This document shows, piece by piece, positions 1-10,529 of a DNA stretch of 64,000 nt. Made by a program: the position numbers and the translations under genes. The DNA is from Viola odorata (lineage: Eukaryota; Streptophyta; Magnoliopsida; Malpighiales; Violaceae). The stretch lies in the NCBI GenBank assembly GCA_963691705.1, contig OY829546.1:630001-694000 (forward strand), in the 5' to 3' direction. The notes beneath the pieces are model-generated. The model made no database searches and was not told the origin of the DNA. It saw only the letters and a program-made list of their open reading frames with translations. The first letter of the stretch is position 1. Each line of letters begins with the position of its first letter.

Positions 1-1335
1 GTCCTGCTCACGAAACAGCTCTTCAAAAAGATTCTCCCTGCTTATTTCACAGCAAGAACAAATCATCATTTGAAACCAAAAAGTCCGTGCAATGTGGTTC
101 CTACGAGGTTTGGTGTAAATTGTGTGAATCAACTTGTTAAAGTATGCACTGTTGCATTATACTCCAAAATACTGTCAAAAGTATACAACTGTATTTGTAC
201 TGATATTTTGTATTATTTATGGTGTGGGTAGATGATAGACTTTTGGTAGGATTTTATATGTAAAAATAGTTATTTAGGTGGTTAAGTTGTGTTTGTTGTT
301 TGCGTGTATAAGTAGAAGAGGTATGGGCTGGATTGACTTGGTGGACAAGTGCAGTTGCTGCTGCACAATTGCTCCATATAAGGAGCTTCTGTAATGCTTT
401 TTGCAGTGTGAAAAATCAATGAAACAAATCCAGAATTTCAGTAAAACATCAGGCAACGAAAACAATACCTGTACAGTTTTTGTACAAAGGTTTTATGAAT
501 CCCCCTTTTAGTATGATTAACCTACAGCGAAGCACACACAAAAAAGAACCTTAGTTAAATGGGATGTACCGGATGGTAATAGAAAGAAAAGATTCGTAAT
601 CATGAGTGGCCATTTGTAAAGCTGAAAGAAATGCGCAAACAATGAGAAGAGATATTATACCAAAAAATGCATTATAGCTTTCGGGACTAGGTCTTATATG
701 TTATTTCTAACTATGTCATAGTAAGACCGCAAAAGCAATTTGGTTACAACTATTTCCACATCATCGTTCTCTCAATTCAAGTGGCCTTAAGCTTGATGGA
801 GGCTGTAGTTGTCAGAAATTAGTATTAATCAAGTGATAGCATTCAAACTTGTAGCAAAATCAAGTGCCCTCGATTCTTTGGGCACGCTCTTACCTCTCTC
901 AGTTGGATTTTTGACGATGACTGTTCTGCATCAGGATTAGCTTCATGAAGCACTTTCCTGGCTGAATCATCTTTTGACAATAGCCTGTTTCTAAACATTG
1001 ATGAAATTACCCAATTCCCTTTGGATTGAGGATTACCACCTGCATTGAAAGTACAGAAGTACACAATTCCAAATAGCCAAGAGGTTACCTGCAGACACGA
1101 ATCTGTCATTATTGGACTGCACAAGTCCCTGCCAACAACCAAGTCACCATACAAAAGGTTAATTATATTTTTTTACTTTTCCCCTTTTAGAGTTTCACAC
1201 TTTCCCACTGACATTTTTAATTTTAATAGCTTGCCACAAAATCATCAGATATGTTAGTCAACTGATAAGGAAAACCACCATTGACAACAGATCTACTAGA
1301 ACATTCGTCAGTCTGAACCCCTTCTCAGTTGTGGA
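1..1335 (-). pseudogene. DRP3-type dynamin 3' exons, copy 1
   Basis: This fragment comes from a dynamin-related GTPase of the DRP3 type, which acts in mitochondrial and peroxisomal fission. Three exons can be read on the minus strand. Positions 1 to about 45 encode a GED piece (RENLFEEL) that runs off the window. Positions 661-802 encode the GED exon (TKLLLRSYYDIV and KAIMHFL). Positions 894-1039 encode the linker exon (SSMFRNRLLSKDDSARKV). The GED exon is 142 nt here against 144 nt in the copies at 5302-5445 and 13639-13782; a 2-bp loss near 772 breaks the frame. Homology to the other copies starts near 449 and ends near 1335, where quinone oxidoreductase sequence begins. The exon at 1-45 suggests this is the original 3' end of the gene whose 5' part lies at 13.4-27.9 kb. 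The usual GED exon with NHTKREL was not found in 46-660. Confidence 0.8.
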
Positions 1336-1801
1336 ATCGTTTTCACTTTCATGTAGCTTAGTTTCTCCTCAAGGCTAGCTGTCATATGTTTATTCCTTGA
1401 TGATGATCACCGGGGAGCGAGGAAAAATTGGCTGCTTGTAAGGATCTGGGAGCAGACGTGTGCATCAATTACAAGAATGAGGACTTTGTTGCATGAGTGA
1501 AGGAAGAAACTGGGGGTAAAGGTACGTCGTATAGCATTTTAGATGTAATTAGACTTGCTTGTAGAATTTTTCAAATACTTCTGCCATTCTGCAATCTCCA
1601 AATATTGATGCTTAACATCTTCCAAGCAGGTGTTGACGTCATTCTGGATTCTATTGGAGCATCCTACTTCCAGCGAAACATTGACAGCTTAAGTCTTGAT
1701 GGGAGGCTTTTTATCCTTGGACTCATGAGTGGATCTGTGACGCAAGTAAATCTTGGCGCTTTGTTTGCAAAACGGTTTGGTTCTATATCATGTCTGGTCT
1801 G
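1336..1801 (+). pseudogene. PIG3-like quinone oxidoreductase fragment, copy 1
   Basis: Two internal exons of an NADPH:quinone oxidoreductase (zeta-crystallin/PIG3 type, MDR family) are present. The first, about 1413-1522, encodes a peptide ending in the KDLGADVCINYK segment of the Rossmann fold. The second, about 1631-1790, encodes VDVILDSIGASYFQRNIDSL and GRLFILGLMSG. The splice phase across the intron is kept (KG|VDV). Codon CGA of the second copy (6050-6448) is TGA here at 1494-1496, giving a nonsense codon. There is no start, no N-terminal catalytic domain and no C-terminus. The fragment joins DRP3 sequence upstream and SKA2 sequence downstream (near 1802), so it is not an expressed oxidoreductase in its present form. 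Confidence 0.8.
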
Positions 1802-2786
1802 ATCGAGCTTCTTGCAGCCAAACAGGATTTGATTGATAAAGCTCAAACAACTCTTGTTGGGAACAGGAATCTGCTGCGGCGTATGCAAACATCTATGGGT
1901 GTTCCTCTCGCCAGCGCCGATGAGGACACTTCATTTGCTAACTTCAACCAGGTAATGTTTGCTGTAATGGCAACCAATTCCTGCAATGGTTTTTGTTTGC
2001 CAATTTGATTGTTGCTTCGTTGCTGTCGGTGTTCTGGTTTGGAAAGGTTGCCAGTTTTCCAAGTGGTGTTGGAAATGTTTGCACCATTTGCCAGCAAGCA
2101 ACCTAAATTGAAAAGATGCCTAGGTTTTTTGCTTAACTACCCACCCATGTATAGGTGCTCCTGGGTGGTTTTCCTGCTTTAGCCGACATCCTTATCATCA
2201 GTACACTCCTGATTAGTATTAAGTTTTTGTTTAATGCTATAAATCCTTACCCTTTGATTTTTGTTTTCAGATTGTTGATGAGTGGACAAGCCAACTCAGA
2301 GCAAGAACAGGTAAGGATTTGCAAAAACTTTTAACTAATCTCTTTAGTATGGAATTTGTGGATAGTAGCCAACAAAGAATTGTTGATGGAGAAAATTAAG
2401 AAACTTACATTGGTTAGTCAATTAGAACCACTGATGTGCATAAACTCACTTGCTGCCCATGTGATTTATTCTTAAAACTTGGATCTTCATTTTGCAGTAG
2501 GGCTTACTTTTGCATAAACTGCACTGAGGTACCTTAAGTTGTTGCATAAAGTCAATGTAACTATAAACCAGACTGAGGGGGGAATAGAAGAAGCTACAAC
2601 CAACTTTTTAAAGTAAAGAAAAAAAAAGACTTCTAGAATGTATAAATGTGATAGCACTTGTGAATTTGTGATTTATGAATGACATAGTAAGGTAAACCTT
2701 GTATCACTTGTGCAGAAGATGATAGCTGCGATTCTGGTTCGAATGACATTAACAGGTTGCTCTTCTCAGCTATAACCGAGTAACTT
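1802..2786 (+). pseudogene. SKA2 fragment (exons 2-4 only)
   Basis: This is a near-identical partial copy of the SKA2-like gene whose complete exons lie at 31238-51876. It holds the last part of exon 2 (about 1808-1951, LLAAKQDLIDKAQ), exon 3 (2271-2310, IVDEWTSQLRART) and exon 4 (2716-2783, ending INRLLFSAITE and TAA). Introns and 3' flank are included, so this is a DNA-level copy, not a processed one. The copy starts within exon 2 downstream of the retroelement insertion point of the parent. The 5' part (MDSLANLLTKANHDLN) is absent. Small differences such as Q-L for Q-V in exon 3 show it has diverged. Confidence 0.8.
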
Positions 2787-3351
2787 TCTTTTATCATCAT
2801 GTGAGGATTGTGTGTATTGAATTCTATAGCACACCAACTGCTGTTATGATTACTAGGAACTGTTAGCTCCTGGTATTGTATTATCAGATTTAGTGCTGAA
2901 TTGAGGCTTTTGGAGTCAGTTGTTAGCAAACAGATGTAAAAATCACCTGCTTTTATCAATTTGTTGCGAGTTGAGGTCTGGCTGTTCTCCTTTCACATAA
3001 TCTCTTATGTTTTACAAACAATTACCATAGTTGTCAAGACAGCAGACATTCTATTTGCAGCTTTATCGGGATAATGAACATAACCTAGAACAACAGCAAA
3101 CCACATAGAAGAGAATAGTGTTTTTTTTCTGAGTGAAATATATTTGATTAGATTTGATTTGATGAATACATTGTATATATATACAATACAAAGAAGTATG
3201 ATCTGTTGATACAAAGTTAATGAAGCTATGCTTTTATCGGTCGACCATGAATTGAAAACAGAAGGAAAATGAATCAAAACATGAAACAGAGGTCACTGAA
3301 ATATCATATCTTTGATGGTTGATGCTTGGCATAAGCTAAGTTACAGTTCCC
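2787..3351. other. Duplicated spacer between SKA2 and DnaJ-type gene fragments
   Basis: This is non-coding sequence. It matches the spacer at 51877-52445 almost base for base, including a TATATATATAC run and A-rich tracts. It is the intergenic region of the convergent SKA2/DnaJ-type gene pair, carried along in the duplicated segment. No gene, RNA or regulatory motif could be supported in it. Confidence 0.7.
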
Positions 3352-3795
3352 CTACTTGGCTATAGGAGGCTCCCCCAACCACTTGGCGCGAAACCCAGTT
3401 CCTTTGCAATCAGAACAGCACGTTGACCCCTGAAAAACCAAAATGCATACAAGATCATTATCTCATAGATTTGGCCGAGTAACTCATTGGTTGTATGCCG
3501 GTAGCAAAGTATACTAATGCACACAATGTAAAAACTGGCGGATACCTTTCCAGCACAAATGACACAGGTGGTGTTCCTTGAAGGAACTTGGCAAAGCATA
3601 TTGTCACCAAGAATGAAGAAGCCTGTTCCCCTACACCATTTGCATTCCACATGCCCATTTGATTCGCAAGATGAACACGAAACAGGCCTTGGTTGCTGCA
3701 ACCAAACATTTCAGAACTAATTTATCACCCCAAAAAAAATACCCATAAAAAAGAATTCAATCCATTGTAAAATTGACCAGTAGCTATTCATGTAA
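3352..3795 (-). pseudogene. DnaJ-type zinc-finger gene fragment (exons 2-3)
   Basis: Partial copy of the gene at 52446-53156. Exon 2 (3546-3695) and exon 3 (3352-3429, stop at 3352-3354) are intact and encode four CxxC-type units: CSSC, CKWC, CVIC and CSDC, the last followed by KGTGFRAKW. Exon 1 with its transit peptide is missing. Near 3795-3805 the sequence switches from DnaJ-gene intron to the EZH2-type fragment. Without exon 1 and promoter it is probably a dead duplicate. Its conserved frame suggests recent origin. Confidence 0.85.
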
Positions 3796-4640
3796 TTACA
3801 ATTTGACCAAATTTTACCTAGTTTAATTGAAAAAACCCTTTCTTCTTGGATTTGCTTTCTCAGCTGATTCATCTTATGCGTCAAGTCTTCAAGTCCCTCC
3901 AACTTTTCTCCTCCATATGAGTTCAGCATATAACCAAGATAATATCATCAATGATAGTTCTCAGAATCATGTAAATGTAAAATATGAGAATCCAAACAAG
4001 GTGCTCGTGTTCAGCAAATTTTTAGATCCAATTCATTATTATAAAATCCAAAAAAAGAACACGCATAAGGAACTGAATTATACATCTATGTATCATCACA
4101 ATCAGGCAAATTATGGCGGTGATAGAGTACCCAGGAGAGTGAAAATAGTGGGGCGGATATAGAATGTCAAAACAAAGATGAAATTGAAATTGAAGATAAG
4201 ATGGGAAGCTGAACTGACTCTAGGTTTAGAGGCAGAGTCGGATGATTTGGATGCCATAGTTGCTCTGCGACTCCATCCATCCAGGAAAGTGGCTGACAGA
4301 AGGGAGGCGAGGCGGTTGTGGATGGAGGGAATAAGGGAGGAGGTGAATGAAGCGTGTGGAGAGTGGAGACAGAGAGAAAAACAGCAGCGGCGTTGGAGAG
4401 GAGAGGGGATGAAAAGTTGCAGCGTCGTTTGAAAAGGAAAGGTGAGCTCTAAAAAAAAAAAATTCTGAACTGGAATTTAGCGTTCTAAGCAGTGGTACAA
4501 CAATAATATGGAATTGGAATTCTAGAGAAAATGAACTAGAAACATTTCCAATACCATATTATAGTTGCAACACATAGAACGCAAAGGAACAATATGTTAA
4601 TTGCTCATGTAAATAGTTTTTATAGACTAGTATAAGAGTT
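3796..4640 (-). pseudogene. EZH2-type (SWINGER-like) 5' end fragment, copy A
   Basis: The minus-strand segment about 3840-3920 encodes LEGLEDLTHKMNQLRKQIQE followed by ER. It resembles the N-terminal segment of plant E(z) proteins of the SWN/EZA1 type, the H3K27 methyltransferase subunits of PRC2. The rest to about 4640 is 5' flank or UTR. It is closely matched by 8690-9340 and by about 9945-10050 in the second unit. There the N-terminal exon is deleted but the following exons are present. No SET or CXC domain exists in the window, so neither copy can encode a methyltransferase. The assignment rests on the exons at 7.6-8.6 kb, which are more distinctive. Confidence 0.6.
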
Positions 4641-4792
4641 TAAAATGTGATCTTTTCCGATGTGGTATTTCCACTTCTCAAAATGTCTGAAAATGTCAAA
4701 AGCACATGCACATTTCTTCCGGATGTAGTTGATCATTGATTCCAATATCAATTATGTACTCTTAGTTTCTTGCCCTTTTCATGTTGTAATCA

Positions 4793-4966
4793 GGTGCGGA
4801 TCTTCACGCCTGAGAATGTCAATGAGTTACTTCAAGTCTGTTTGAAGGATTATGTCCAAGCATCTGTTGGTATAAGCAGCAGGGGTAAACTATTGGTTCC
4901 AAAGTTGCTGTCTTGTTTTGCTAAGGGCATTGTGGAGGACGTCCTGTTACCCGAGTGGATAGGTAG
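4793..4966 (+). pseudogene. DUF547 gene C-terminal fragment, copy A
   Basis: After an AG acceptor at about 4792 the frame reads VRIFTPENVNELLQVCLKDY, then ASVGISSRGKLLVPKLLSCF and [10 protein letters not shown]. This is the C-terminal part of the DUF547 domain of plant proteins that often also carry a leucine-zipper domain; the biochemical role is unknown. The frame stops right after WIG, where BIG-type ARF-GEF sequence is joined with a small templated duplication (4967-5008). The copy at 10530-10786 extends further. No N-terminal exons are present. Confidence 0.75.
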
Positions 4967-5008
4967 TAATTGAGTGATGCACCAAGAAGTAATAATTGAG
5001 TGATGCAC
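4967..5008 (+). repeat. Short direct repeat at a rearrangement junction
   Basis: TAATTGAGTGATGCAC occurs at 4967-4982 and again at 4993-5008, exactly where the DUF547 fragment meets the BIG exon. The corresponding normal BIG sequence at 13327 onward has the word once. It looks like a templated insertion made during end joining or template switching. Confidence 0.7.
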
Positions 5009-5092
5009 TTCCCCCTAACAGTTGCCATCAATGGGCTTTCCTCCTCCTCTTTGGTATCAGGCTCTACAGTATCAGGAACCTACAGCTGTATC
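4983..5092 (-). pseudogene. BIG-type ARF-GEF exon fragment
   Basis: The minus strand encodes [20 protein letters not shown] then [12 protein letters not shown], matching the exon at 13299-13415. That exon belongs to the C-terminal part of a brefeldin A-inhibited guanine nucleotide exchange factor (BIG family, Golgi/TGN vesicle traffic). Only one incomplete exon is present. It joins DRP3 sequence near 5092 at the same breakpoint seen near 13428, so the two junctions descend from one event. Confidence 0.75.
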
Positions 5093-5976
5093 AGGCAACG
5101 AAAACAATACCTGTATAGTTTTTGTACAAAGGTTTTATGAATCCCCTTTTAGTATGATTAACCTACAGCGAAGCACACACAAAAACGAACCTTAGTTAAA
5201 TGGGTTGTACCGGATGGTAATAGAAAGAAAAGATTCGTAATCATGAGTGGCCGTTTGTAAAGCTGAAAGAAATGCGCAAACAATGAGAAGAGATAGCATA
5301 CCAAAAAATGCATTATAGCTTTCGGGACTAGGTCTTGTATGTTATTTCTAACTATGTCATAGTAAGACCGCAAAAGCAATTTGGTTACAACTATTTCCAC
5401 AGCATCGTTCTCTGTCAATTCAAGTGGCCTTAAGCTTGATGGAGGCTGTAGTTGTCAGAAATTAGTATTAATCAAGTGATAGCATTCAAACTTGTAGCAA
5501 AATCAAGTGCCCTCGATTCTTTGGGCACGCTCTTACCTCTCTCAGTTGGATTTTTGACGATGACTGTTCTGCATCAGGATTAGCTTCATGAAGCACTTTC
5601 CTGGCTGAATCATCTTTTGACAATAGCCTGCTTCTAAACATTGATGAAATTACCCAATTCCCTTTGGATTGAGGATTAGCACCTACATTGAAAGTACAGA
5701 AGTACACAATTCCAAATAGCCAAGAGGTTACCTGCAGACAAGAATCTGTCATTATTGGACTGCACAAGTCCCTGCCAACAACCAAGTCACCATACAAAAG
5801 GTTAATTTTATTTTTTTACTTTTCCCCTTTTAGAGTTTCACACTTTCCCACTGACATTTTTAATTTTAATTGCTTGCCACAAAATCATCAGATATGTTAG
5901 TCAACTGATAAGGAAAACCACCATTGACAACAGATCTACTGAGAACATTCGTCAGTCTGAAGCCCTTCTCAGTTGT
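5093..5976 (-). pseudogene. DRP3-type dynamin exons, copy 2
   Basis: Second copy of the DRP3 GED and linker exons: 5302-5445 (TENDAVEIVVTKLLLRSYYD, IMHFL; 144 nt, frame open) and 5537-5682 (linker exon, 146 nt). The left edge is joined to a BIG exon and the right edge (about 5976) to the quinone oxidoreductase fragment. The GTPase domain is absent. The segment shares its left junction with copy 3 (13.4 kb) and its right junction with copy 1 (1335). This shows the composite unit was duplicated after the fragments had been joined. Confidence 0.8.
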
Positions 5977-6448
5977 GGAATCGTTTTCACTTTCATGTAG
6001 CTTGGTTTCTCCTCATGAAAGGCTAGCTGTCATATGTTTATTCCTTGATGATGATCACCGGGGAGCGAGGAAAAATTGGCTGCTTGTAAGGATCTGGGAG
6101 CAGACGTGTGCATCAATTACAAGAATGAGGACTTTGTTGCACGAGTGAAGGAAGAAACTGGGGGTAAAGGTACGTCGTATAGCATTTTAGATGTAATTGG
6201 ATTTGCTTATAGAATTTTTCAAATACTTCTGCCATTCTGCAATCTCCAAATATTGATGCTTAACATCTTCCAATCAGGTGTTGACGTCATTCTGGATTCT
6301 ATTGGAGCATCCTACTTCCAGCGAAACATTGACAGCTTAAGTCTTGATGGGAGGCTTTTTATCCTTGGACTCATGAGTGGATCTGTGACGCAAGTAAATC
6401 TTGGCGCTTTGTTTGCAAAACGGTTTGGTTCTATATCATGTCTGGTCT
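5977..6448 (+). pseudogene. PIG3-like quinone oxidoreductase fragment, copy 2
   Basis: Same two exons as at 1336-1801 but with both frames open: CKDLGADVCINYKNEDFVAR in the first and VDVILDSIGASYFQRNIDSL in the second, followed by LAKRF. The CGA codon here is the intact version of the TGA in copy 1. The catalytic N-terminus and the C-terminal third are missing. Downstream (6449 on) the sequence changes to an unrelated short coding remnant instead of SKA2. Confidence 0.8.
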
Positions 6449-7400
6449 GATTGAGTTGGAAATTCTGTTTTGTCATTTGAGAGTGAAGTTTACGGATGGC
6501 TGTGCTGCTGAGAGGATGAAGATGTCGCTTGTGATGTTTGATCCGGTGCCTCTATGGGATTCTTCCGTGTAATATGCTTGTATCTTGTGAATAAAATGAG
6601 GCTTTTGGATCAAATTTTATCTGTGTTAACTCAACATTCTCATAGCTATGACATTAATTTGAATTAAAAGTCCTGCAAAATGATTGAGCTTCATTTTATA
6701 CACTTTATGTGCAGTGTCAGGCCATAACATGAAGTTAAGCTGGATCTCGTTTGTTTGAATGAAGTTATTTCCTCTGGAAAAGAAATGCATTTTAATAATT
6801 AATAATTAATAATTAATAAATACATTTTAAGATTCTCCTCGCTTATAAAAAAAACATTTAAGTTCTGTAACAAGCTCATGAGCTGGAGACATGGATGAAT
6901 AACTTGAATCCAAATTAAAAACTTCTACCATTATTATGGTCCTCTCTCTTTGAAGCAGGGAGTGGAATCAGTCACCACAAAGAGCTTCAACTGCAAAGCT
7001 TTTAAGAACTCCAGGACAAGGGTCGTGGAGTTCAACGACCGATATGGAGATTGAACAACTTTCCTGGCCAATGCAAGCCTGTAAATAACATCCAAATAAG
7101 AAAGGCACTGTGACAGGAAATTACTGTAAATTGCAAAATTCATCACAGTATCCAAGATTGAATCAGCTCAACTGAAATGCCGAAACAGGACTAGGACTAA
7201 CACGTAACATGTATACATCTATGTTTCAGAATATTCTCGATACGAATTCTGGAATCCCATAATCTATATCTAATCTAATACAAAATAATCAAGCTTAGGT
7301 TACAGTTTAGACACAATATGAGTGTACAGTTACACTCATTGTTGAAGAGCAAAAGCTACTTAACAACAAAGGGAGCACCTATTGTAAACAACCGGTTCAT
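6449..7400. other. Fragments of unrecognised origin
   Basis: Two short plus-strand stretches look like ends of coding exons but are not recognised. About 6460-6570 reads VKFTDGCAAERMKMSLVMFD then PVPLWDSSV and a stop; about 6957-7065 reads GVESVTTKSFNCKAF then VVEFNDRYGD and a stop. Between them is non-coding DNA with a TAATTAA-type microsatellite at about 6793-6822. Both peptides have the composition of real protein C-termini rather than random translation. No function is proposed. Confidence 0.35.
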
Positions 7401-8640
7401 AACAGATGGGAGAAAACAGAATCACATATATGGGGTGAGACCAAGGGAGCAAAAAAATGGAGAATATAGGTCTTGAATCACCAGAACCTTTGATATATGG
7501 GATGAGACCAAGGGAGCAAAAAAATGGAGAATATAGCTCTTGTCCACAGATATGACTATCTCAAGTCTTGAATCACCAAAATCTTTGATATTTGGTTCCT
7601 CGTTGTATTTTTCCTTGAGGGTGTTGCATCGTTCCTGAAACCTCAAAACAGAAGCCTACTCAGCCACAAGAAATTATTTTTGTTACGTACAAGGGTGGTG
7701 AAAATAGTTCAAAAATAACAGTACGCTCACTCAAAATACCTGGATTTCGGAGGGGGTGGCACTGATAAACTGGCTAACAGCATTCAGTACTTCCTCACTT
7801 AATCCATGTTCCTGAAACACCATCCTGCCCAATATGACAGATATTAACTTAGTTCATATATCAGAGAACACCAATATAAATGACTATTATTAGCACAATG
7901 TACTGAGGAATACATACAATAGGAGCCAAATCAATGATAGCACAACAGGTAAGCAAACTCTGTGTCATTTCTATATCTAGTCTTTCTTCTAGCTCTCAAA
8001 CTATAGGTAGGTGTAGTAACATAGGTATCCTCTCTCTATACAATGAGACCTTCTAATTAAAGGAAAAAATGGAATTAGGAAACTCACCACATAACACGAT
8101 CTTCACCCTCAGAGAAGTCACGCTTGTCTTCCCCAGGCTCTACTTCTTCACTATCACTACAGATCAGTGCTTCACTTCCATGTTGATCATAGGATATGCG
8201 ACTCCTCCTAACGACTGACTGGTCCTCAGCCATTCTTTGATTTCTGTCCTGCGTAACTCACACTTGAAATGTTGCTCCGGGCTACATCCCCGAAACATAG
8301 CTCAATATTACACATAGAAACAAACTTCAATCTGACATACCTTGCCAAAAATATCCATGTTGTGTACGGAGGTATCTTCTCAATGTGCGACAGTTTAGTG
8401 CTCATTGGGGCCACAACTTCATGACTATTGATGTAATCCTTATCTCCCAATCCATAACCAAATCCGCCATACTTACATAGAGGGTTTCCCATTCTTGAAG
8501 AAATGAATCTAGGAGCAGACCCACTCTGCCCAGCAAACAAAGCATTGTTTCTAAACGGAGCCAATTTAAGCTGAGAAACATCAATTTCCAGTATCTTTCT
8601 GTTCTTCTAAACTTTCTCCCTTATTGAAAAAATAATAACA
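7401..8640 (-). pseudogene. EZH2-type (SWINGER-like) fragment, copy B
   Basis: Exons of a plant E(z) H3K27 methyltransferase N-terminal half are readable on the minus strand. About 8345-8578 gives SSRMGNPLCKYGGFGYGLGD and IPPYTTWIFL. Positions 8088-8248 give DRNQRMAEDQSVV, SYDQHGSEALICSDSEE and KRDFSEGEDRVMW. Positions 7740-7824 give MVFQEHGLSEEVLNAVSQFI. About 7545-7634 gives ERCNTLKEKYNEE. The order and the TWIFLDRNQRMAEDQSVV signature fit SWN/EZA1. The reading WIFL|DRNQ needs a GC donor (TTG|GCAAGG). CXC and SET domains are absent. The 5' part continues at 8690-9340, with the N-terminal exon lost. Confidence 0.75.
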
Positions 8641-8689
8641 ACAATTAGAATGAAAAATAAAATAAACAGCAAGATTTCCCATTTATTCA

Positions 8690-9340
8690 CAATTTGACCA
8701 AATTTTACCTACTTTAATTGAAAAACCCCTTTCTTCTTGAGTTTAGCATATAACCAAGATCATATCATCAATGATAGTTCTCAGAATCATGTAAATGTAA
8801 AATATGAGAATCCAAACAAGGTGCTCGTGTTCAGCAAATTTTTAGATCCAATTCATTATTATAAAATCCAAAAAAAAAACACGCATAAGGAACTGAATTA
8901 TACATCTATGTATCATCACGATCAGGCAAATTATGGCGGTGAAAGAGTACCCAGGAGAGTGAAAATAGTGGGGCGGATATAGAATGTCAAAACAAAGATG
9001 AAATTGAAATTGAAGATACGATGGGAAGCTGAACTGACTCTAGGTTTAGAGGCAGAGTCGGATGATTTGGATGCCATAGTTGCTCTGCTCTGCGACTCCC
9101 ATCCATCCAGGAAAGTGGCTGACAGGAGGGAGGCCCAGGAGGCTTGCTTGACGAGGCGGTTGCGGATGGAGGGAAGAAGGGAGGAGGTGAATGAAGTGAA
9201 GGAAGCGTGTGGAGACAGAGAGAAAAACAGCAGCGTCGTTTGGAGAGGAGAGGGGATGAAAAGTTGCAGCGTCGTTTGAAAAGGAAAGGTGAGCTGTAAA
9301 AAAAATATTCTGAACTGGAAGTTCTCGTTCTAAGCAGTGC
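8690..9340 (-). pseudogene. EZH2-type 5' flank, copy B
   Basis: Closely similar to 3796-4490 (copy A) on the same strand. Relative to copy A about 77 bp with the N-terminal coding exon is missing near 8740, and several short insertions lie in 9085-9230. It is 5' UTR or promoter DNA of the E(z)-type gene. No independent gene is supported; the short plus-strand frames here are low-complexity. Confidence 0.6.
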
Positions 9341-9428
9341 TACAACTATCATGTGGAATTGGGATTCGATCAGAGAGAAAAACTGAACTGGAAGCATCCC
9401 AACTCCACATCACAGATACAACACTTAG

Positions 9429-9941
9429 TGCCCCTTTGGCATTCAAGGTTGGGTTGGAAGAAGTGCTTCCCCAACCTCGAACGGAGCAATTGGTGTTTGG
9501 TAACACCAATGCTCAGTGGGCTTCTCAAGAATCACTTTTCCAATCAAGACAATTTTGCCTGCGGCATCAAATGGAGCAAAATGCTCCAGTGCAGCATCAG
9601 CTGCTGCGTTTGCTGTCTCTTTCCTTTTTTTTTATTTTCCATTTTAATTTCATTTTTTTACTTTATATAATAGAACAAAATAAATTAAAAACTATCACAA
9701 TAAAATCTCCATCTCAAGATAAGTAATTCTAGATCCACTTTTCCTATTTTTATTAATTTTTTTAAAATGGGTTTTATGCCCTTTATGGTCATTTTACATT
9801 CCAACCATAGTTTTAACCGCAATTATTACCAAACACCATAAAACAACTTCTCGTTTCCCACCGCACTTTTCTAGAAGTACTTTCCACACAGCACTTTTCT
9901 AAAATCACTTTTCCAACTAGAACCGGAACGCCAAACAGACC
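9429..9941. mobile_element. MITE with hAT-like ends (about 0.5 kb)
   Basis: The left end reads TGCCCCTTTGGCATTC and the right end, on the other strand, GGGTCTGTTTGGCGTTC, followed in both by a TTGGAA..AGTG motif. These are imperfect terminal inverted repeats of hAT-like MITE type. CTTAG flanks both sides (9424-9428 and 9942-9946). The homologous copy A at about 4560-4580 lacks the insertion, an effective empty site (ACACATAGAACGC). Frames inside are chance frames. Confidence 0.7.
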
Positions 9942-10093
9942 CTTAGAACGCAAAGAAACAATATGTTTGCGTTCTAAGAATTTAAAATGTGATCTTTCCG
10001 ATGTGGTATTTCCACATCTCAAAATGTCTGAAAATGTCAAAAGCCCGGATGTAGTTGATCATTGATTCCAATATTAATTATGTACTCTTAGTT

Positions 10094-10493
10094 ATAGTAT
10101 GGGATGAAGGATTAAGAGGGGAAGGAAAGGAAGGGAAAGAAAATTTTTAAATTTTCCTTTGTATGGGAAAAATTGTTCAAGGGAATCAAAGGGAAAGAAA
10201 GGGAATAGAGAGTAAATAAATTATAAAAACTTCCCCCTGGCCTACAAAAAAATTCCTCTCAAAAGTGGGAGGAAAATGAGGAAAATTAGAAACTGAGTTT
10301 AAATTAAAAAAAAAAAGTCATGGGCTTGGGCTTGAGTCATGGGATTTAAAGAAAATTTCCTTCTTTTTCCCTTGTGTATAAAAAATACAGTCATACAAAG
10401 GAATTTCTCTACAAATTCCCTTCCTCTCCTTTCTTTTCCTTTCCCTAGTTAAACTTCTCCTCTTTTCCTTCGTGCACTTTAGTTCTCATACTA
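10094..10493. mobile_element. Second MITE (about 0.4 kb)
   Basis: The ends TAGTATGGGATGAAGG and, on the other strand, TAGTATGAGAACTAAAG are inverted. They are followed by purine-rich and pyrimidine-rich arms that could fold together. The matching site in copy A (about 4755-4765) lacks it. TTA lies close to both ends, which would suit a PIF/Harbinger-like MITE, but the exact target duplication is not resolved. Confidence 0.55.
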
Positions 10494-10529
10494 AGCATTA
10501 ATTTCTTGCTCTTTTCATGCTGTAATCAG

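Noticed and set aside
9337..9726. Open frames of 129 and 105 codons
   Set aside because: They span the MITE at 9429-9941 and its flank; frames in a terminal-inverted-repeat element absent from the duplicate locus are chance.
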